Positions 59,001 through 64,000 of a stretch of DNA of 64,000 nucleotides are shown here, piece by piece (the stretch's first letter is position 1; the number at the start of each line of letters is the position of its first letter). The notes beneath the pieces are model-generated. The model was not told where the DNA came from, searched no databases, and worked only from the letters and a program-made list of their open reading frames with translations. A program made the position numbers and the translations under genes. Source of the DNA: Coffea arabica (lineage: Eukaryota; Streptophyta; Magnoliopsida; Gentianales; Rubiaceae); the NCBI RefSeq assembly GCF_036785885.1, contig NC_092326.1, positions 38,278,287 through 38,342,286 of the forward strand, given 5' to 3'.

Positions 59001-62000
59001 TGGGTTATCCTCCTCAGTCTAGTGTTGGAGTGATGCCAACTCTGTATGTTTCTGTTATAACATTCACTGAAGAGTGTCTGTTGAAATATATGTCTTTGAA
59101 ATAAATCTTTTAACTATTGTGCTAGAATTTAGTTTCATGTTCCTATATCTTACATAAACCTGTATCCATTCAAAATTATTTGCCGTCTTCTCATCACAGT
59201 AAGATTTTGGAGTAACAGCCCAAAGAGAATGGCAGACTGATACACTTGCCCTGCTTATTCTGTAATGACATTCATGTTGACCAAGTGCTGTAAAACTGTA
59301 TTTGTTACACAACATTCAATTGCACACCTACTATGCTTTGTGCTCGAGGAAATGCGTTTTGTCCTACTTGTTTTTTTGTGGACAAACGCTCCTCAACTTG
59401 TTTAATTAACTTTGTGCCCCATTGTAGTTAGATGAATCAAATTTATGCTCAACTATAAGCTCATTTTGTAGGCTACGCCAATCTTAAAGCACAGCTTGTT
59501 CAGTTAACCTGCTAGAACTTTTTCTTAGTGTTTCTACATACTAGGATAATGTGCAATAGATATACCTGCTAGAGAGGGAGGGAGGGAGGGAGAGAGGGGG
59601 AAGGGGAGGGGTAGAGGGAGGGAGGGAGGAAGGGAGGGAGGGAGGGAGGAAGGGGGGGTGGGAGAGAGAGAGGGAGGGAGGGAGGGGGAGCAGGAGGGGA
59701 CAAGGGGGAGGGAGAGGGAGGGAGGGCATGATTTATAGTAGATATGTGTACATAAATGTACCCACATAAATATAGTCAGCACTGACTTAGCTTTGAACCT
59801 GAACTCCAATGTAGAAATATTCGTCTCTTTTATCTAACCGTATTAGGCGTCAGGGCTTGTGCTATCAAATTTGAAAATTTTTTATCAAGCCTAGCTTGAA
59901 CTCCCTTAGATTTTGATAATTATCATTGGAAAATCAAGCCAAGTTTCAGCTTCACTTAGAACTCCATTTGACTACTATGAACGTTTGAGCTAAATAAAAG
60001 TTATTTAGATCTTTAACCTACCTCTGAAACTCATTTTCCACTAGTTTCTAGCTCTATGGCTATCATTTTTCTGTATTTCTGAAAATTTGTCACGTTATGC
60101 ATTCCATTTCTTACTTGTGTTAACTTTGCTGTATACTGCAGTTACAATCCTGCAGTACCAATCCCTCCTGCTGGTTGGCCAGTTGCACCACGCCCTCAAC
60201 CTTGGTATCCACAACATTCAGCTGTGTCAGTTCCACCATCAGCACCATTGGGGTTGCCACCACAACCTTTGTTTCCAGTGCAGAATTTAAGGCCTCCCTT
60301 GCCGCCCACTGCACCACCAGGGCTTCAAGCATCTGTTCCCGTTGTGCCTCCAGGGCTTCCTGCTCCGCCACCTATTCCTGTATCTCAGCCATTATTCCCT
60401 GTTGTTCCAAGTAGCAATGTTCCTGCTCAAAATTCAGCATTTTCTGCACCCATGCTACCAACAAGTCTTCCTTTGAGCACTTTGACCGAAACAACAAATT
60501 CTGTGGATGGATACTTGAACAATAATGCTTCTGTTACAAATACTTTTGCGACCCCTGGGATTCCAGGTTTGAGATAATCTCTATCTGTTTATTGCTCGCA
60601 TTCGTGTTTATCTGGATTAAATTCTTAGTCAAAATCTACTACAAATACTTTTGCGACCTCTGGGATTCCAGGTTTGAGATAATCTCTTTCTGTTTATGGC
60701 TTGCATGCTTGGTTATCTGGATTAAATTCTTAGTCAAAATCTACTATTAGGTCTTCTTCTAAAATTGTTGACGAAATGTTTGTGGTCCTTCTATGTGCTA
60801 GCAATATGATATGTTCTTTTAGATTCTGGGATTTTGAGTATTATGGAGATTTTTGGGCATCCATCCTTGCAACTCAGGGAATCTACAATGTACCAGTTGT
60901 GTGGGTTTATAGGCTTTATCCTGATTTTTTGGACCATCTGTGGGTGAATTGTTGTGCAACATCTCCATGTAGTAGTTTATTTGTTCTTTCTGATAACGAA
61001 TTTTGTAAAATAAATATATAATCTTTCTTGTTATTATGGTATTTTTGTTACTTGGCTATGTAGAGTTTTTCCTGGAATTGTGGTGGGTTATGCCAAATGG
61101 CTCTTCCAATACTGCGATGGTCATGTTGCCCCTCACTTCTGTCCATAGAAATTCATGCGAAATCTGTGAACAGGTTTTTGGAGTTTTTATTCCATATTGG
61201 GTCTTGCTTCCTTGGTCATTTGTTTAGTTGAATTTCTATATCAAGATGTTTGTCTTTTCTTTCACATTATCTGCAGCATCCATGCCCAGCTGTAATTAGA
61301 AAATAAATCATAGATTGTCTTGATAACAGATATTTGATTTGGATGTATTGATGCTATAATTTTCAGCTTTTTTTTTTTTTTTTTTAAGGAGGGGGGGGGG
61401 GGGGTCATGCATGTATGCTTTAGGCTATTTTGATGACAGATTTTTTTGTCTTTTTCTGGTCTTTGTGATGCTTTAGGCTGTTTTAATTTGGTGTTTGATT
61501 TATTGTTTTTCCTTTGAATTGCAGCTGCAATGCCTGTGAATTCACATTCATATGCTTCTGGTCCAAATACTGGTGGCCCTTCCATTGGACCACCACCGGT
61601 AATTGCAAACAAAGCTCCAGCTAGTCAGCCAGCAGGAAATGAGGTCTACTTAGTTTGGGATGATGAAGCTATGTCCATGGTTAGCAGGCTTTCCTGTGCT
61701 GCTGTAGTTGTAGAATACACAATTCTCTCTTCTGTTGTTGGTTGTTGCTTTGTTGGTGTAAACTCATTGACTTATAAATTTGTGTAGGAGGAAAGAAGGA
61801 TGTCCTTGCTGAAATATCAGGTGCATGACGAGACTAGCCAGGTAAGTCATAACTACCCTGTACGTCCTTACTAAGATTCTTTCATACAGATGTGGACATG
61901 AGTTGCTCCCATATCCTGATGGGTATTTAGTGGTTGTTCAGATTCAGTTGTTAACACATTGTTTTCTAAAGGTATTTTTTTGTACTTCCTGCCCATCTTT

Positions 62001-62651
62001 ATCCCCCTTAAAAATGAGAAAATTGCTGCATATTGGAGCAATTCTGTCGAGTGTGTATTTACTTTTCAATCCCATTGATTCATGGGCTGTATTTACCCTT
62101 TTTTGGGTAATTCTGAGCTTGGCAAGCAGTCCTACCAATTTTGTGGTCATCAAAGATTCAAGTAGGTATTTTCAATATCTTTGCTGATAATTAATAACTA
62201 CCATTCTGACAAGCATGCTGTGATCTACTTGAGGAATCTTCGGCATAGCAGTGTACAACATTAAGAACAGCGTGTATGTATTTGTTCTTTAGAAATTTTA
62301 ATTTGTTTATTTTATTACTCTCCCTATGCTTGATCATGAAGTGTGGGGTTTGGGTGGAAAGATTACCTCCACCCTACAGAGTTTTGCCCATTCATGTCAA
62401 TGATACAAAATACTTAAGTGGCCGAACAGTGAATTCAAACTTGGCCCAGGTCAGCTTCTTTTGTAAAGTTCGGTATTCATTGCACCGAAGCTAGCTAAAT
62501 TTATATGAGTGGTTCAGCATGTAATCTGTTTTGATGATGTTTCTGTTCTGATTTTCTTTTTCCGGATAATGTGTTCCAGATGAGCTCAATTGATGCTGCA
62601 ATTGATAGAAGGATATCAGAAAGCAGGCTTGCTGGTCGTATGGCATTTTAG
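56010..62651 (+). CDS. SUF4: SUPPRESSOR OF FRIGIDA 4-type C2H2 zinc-finger protein
   Basis: Seven exons: 56010-56206, 58253-58353, 58920-59043, 60142-60566, 61525-61679, 61788-61841, 62580-62651, all GT-AG with consistent phases; 375 residues. In Arabidopsis SUF4 binds DNA and joins the FRIGIDA complex to raise FLC expression; this is family knowledge. Seen: basic N-terminus, first finger C15/C18/H31/H36 ([14 protein letters not shown]), second finger C39/C42/H55/H60 ([13 protein letters not shown]), the conserved [20 protein letters not shown] segment, and a long Pro-rich middle (about 140-290). The conserved C-terminal block follows: [41 protein letters not shown], ending in [15 protein letters not shown]. 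Length agrees with the Arabidopsis protein. Introns 1, 3 and 4 carry the repeats listed separately, including a duplication across the exon 4 donor. Confidence 0.97.
57434..57620. repeat. Tandem duplication in SUF4 intron 1, period 97 bp
   Basis: GCTTACTTAGGTTCTCAAAA occurs at 57434 and 57531. The copies continue nearly identically through CTCAAGCTTGTGTTTTG, CCTCAGAACAAGAAC and TATATGATC. Only a few bases differ, so it is recent. Confidence 0.88.
59571..59726. repeat. Long GGGA-type purine tract in SUF4 intron 3
   Basis: About 155 bases that are almost pure G and A on the coding strand (repeats of GGGA, GGAG and GAGA) with only a few pyrimidine interruptions. The G-runs are on the transcribed RNA strand. 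Confidence 0.95.
60536..60745. repeat. Tandem duplication across the SUF4 exon 4 donor, period 105 bp
   Basis: ACAAATACTTTTGCGACC starts at 60536 and at 60641. Each unit contains the last 31 bases of exon 4, the donor CCAG|GTTTGAG and about 74 bases of intron (CTGGATTAAATTCTTAGTC). The donor is therefore present twice, at 60567 and 60672. Confidence 0.92.
61369..61405. repeat. T-run followed by G-run in SUF4 intron 4
   Basis: About 17 T, then AAGGA and about 15 G. Confidence 0.85.
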
Positions 62652-63829
62652 GTTTGGTGGCCTAGTGTTAGAAGTTGGAGACCTTTCTGGTTGCAGCTCA
62701 AGAGTTAAATCGAGTCTCAAATTAAGACTTGCTCGAGCACCTCAAGTGATTAGTTCCTGCTCAGTCTAAAACTCTTTTTCTTTTCGTGTTGTATGCTTAG
62801 AAGTGAAGTGAGGTAGGATGATTCTTTTAACCTTTAGTTGAAAAGTTTCAAAAGATTCTTGTAACTGAGTTGGAAGGTTTTGTAAGGGGTCAGCGTTGTT
62901 TTGTAAATTGAGGATCTAAATATGATTTGAAGCAGATGCGATTTAATGTTATTTGGGGAATTCGTAGATCAGTTATGCTTTCTTTTTCAAGTTGTACTAT
63001 TTTGGCCATTTTATTTGGGGTTGCTTATGGGATTCAGAACTGTATGTTGACTATCGGGTAGCTTGTGGCCCTGCAGCCAGGATCATCTTCTTCTGATTGA
63101 AATGCATCAAGCCTTCAATGCGGGTATAGAGTCAGAAGAATACTACTATCATGCACCAGGCCTTGCATTGCACGAATGATAAAACGATCCTTCCGAACTC
63201 TGTATCCACAATGAAGGCCTCAAGCGTCTTAATCAGGTCATGCGAGCGAAAGGGCAATAAACTACTCAGTAGTTTCGACACTTGATCGCGCTATGTCATG
63301 TCTGTAATCACCAACACAAACGCACTGATTGCACCACTATTGTCATATATATGCTTCCCACCAGGCAGCATTGGCAGGCAGCAGGCCCCTCGCTGCTCTC
63401 TTTTACAAGTTTAAACTTCTTAAATTATCGTCTTTTTATGAATTAATTATAAGGCAGCTGGCACAAACCATCGAACGTCTCGCCTGTTATAATATGAGAA
63501 CCATTAAATGGGAAGCAAGGCTGTCATCACTGCTCAAGTGGTACGAATAGGAGGAGAATGAATGGTTTGAGCAAGGCAAACGTTCATAGAGAGAAATGAA
63601 ATCACTTCCTTACTAGACCAGTTCCACAAGAATCCCATAACTTTTGTAGCATTATTATCTTTCCACCAGCTTTATGAATGTTAATATTTTTCAACCATAG
63701 ACGATATTATGAAGAGGCAAATGCAGTACAATAGGAGCAAAGATTTTCGCTGAAATACATGGTACAAGCCGAAGGCATATATGTACATAACACAGAACAC
63801 GCGGATACACTACATGATGTTGCAGTTCC
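62652..63829. other. Between SUF4 and the YSL gene (3' regions of both)
   Basis: The genes converge. The sequence presumably holds both 3' untranslated regions; no independent gene or element is evident. Open frames at 63329-63550 and 63759-63959 lack family features. Confidence 0.5.
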
Positions 63830-64000
63830 TCAACTGCCTGAGGAGGGGCCAAAGTACATACAGATGGGCGGATTAATCCTGAAGATTGATAGGATTGCTG
63901 AGGGAATGGTCCAAATACCATCACCACATATCAAACCTGAAGCAACAGCGCCTGAGTAATCTTCTGCTTCCTTCCTGTTTAGCCTCTCCCAGACAAACAA
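63830..64000 (-). CDS. YSL-type (yellow stripe-like) metal-nicotianamine transporter, C-terminal end, partial
   Basis: The last 56 codons are read on the minus strand from the window edge to a TGA at 63832-63830. The frame gives [20 protein letters not shown], then [19 protein letters not shown] and INPPICMYF. The block [13 protein letters not shown](T) followed by PxxIL and PPICM is the conserved end of YSL proteins in the oligopeptide transporter superfamily, which move metal-nicotianamine chelates across membranes. There is no Met in the early part because the gene continues beyond base 64000. The final residues GPSSGS are a short family-variable tail. Confidence 0.85.
   Translation of the reverse strand: MFVWERLNRKEAEDYSGAVASGLICGDGIWTIPSAILSIFRINPPICMYFGPSSGS

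Noticed and set aside
59534-59809. Minus-strand Pro/Ser/Leu-rich frames of 60-90 codons
   Set aside because: They are only the antisense reading of the GGGA repeat in the SUF4 intron; no gene context.

Overview
The window is nuclear DNA from a flowering plant. It is AT-rich, with GT-AG introns, long intergenic stretches of MITEs, SINEs and a LINE, and host genes whose products match angiosperm families. The MITE families (ends like GTTTGGAT...ATCCAAAC, and a family with a TATATACTGTCAGTGTA end) suggest an asterid eudicot. That placement is inference, and I cannot name the species.

Layout. 1-5.6 kb: the 3' end of an L1-type LINE, an orphan last-exon fragment of a tonoplast aquaporin, and a broken 5' part of a heparanase-like (GH79) gene. 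7.1-26 kb: two same-strand paralogous ZIP zinc/iron transporter genes (ZIP-A 8444-11355, ZIP-B 23406-26020), each with three exons. Between them lie a single-exon gene for an unusual organellar translation initiation factor IF-1 (19919-20578), a Ty1/copia fossil, a SINE and MITEs. 27.5-31 kb: a nest of mobile elements four levels deep, followed by further MITEs. 31.9-45.3 kb: a C-type-lectin receptor-like pseudokinase (5 exons, +) convergent with allantoate deiminase (12 exons, -, with one GC-AG intron). 46-52 kb: intergenic, with an inverted 0.8-kb repeat matching the sequence next to ZIP-A. 51.5-52.9 kb: a tandem array of about 90-bp units rich in near-CArG boxes, ending about 90 bp before the start codon of a single-exon type I MADS-box gene whose DNA-binding helix is eroded. 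56-62.7 kb: a complete 7-exon SUF4-type zinc-finger gene (+). 63.8-64 kb: the last coding part of a YSL-type metal-nicotianamine transporter (-), cut by the window edge.

Functional themes. Three genes act in transition-metal transport (two ZIP, one YSL). Allantoate deiminase acts in purine nitrogen recycling. SUF4 and the MADS protein are transcription regulators, and IF-1 acts in organellar translation. There is no operon logic: each gene has its own promoter, and neighbouring genes may share only 3' regions (RLK/AAH, SUF4/YSL). The most interesting points are the CArG-like array with its degenerate MADS gene, the IF-1 with a partly duplicated core, the fourfold element nest, and the duplicated splice donor in SUF4. 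Exon coordinates were assigned by eye from splice signals, reading frame and remembered family sequences. No alignment program or database was used.
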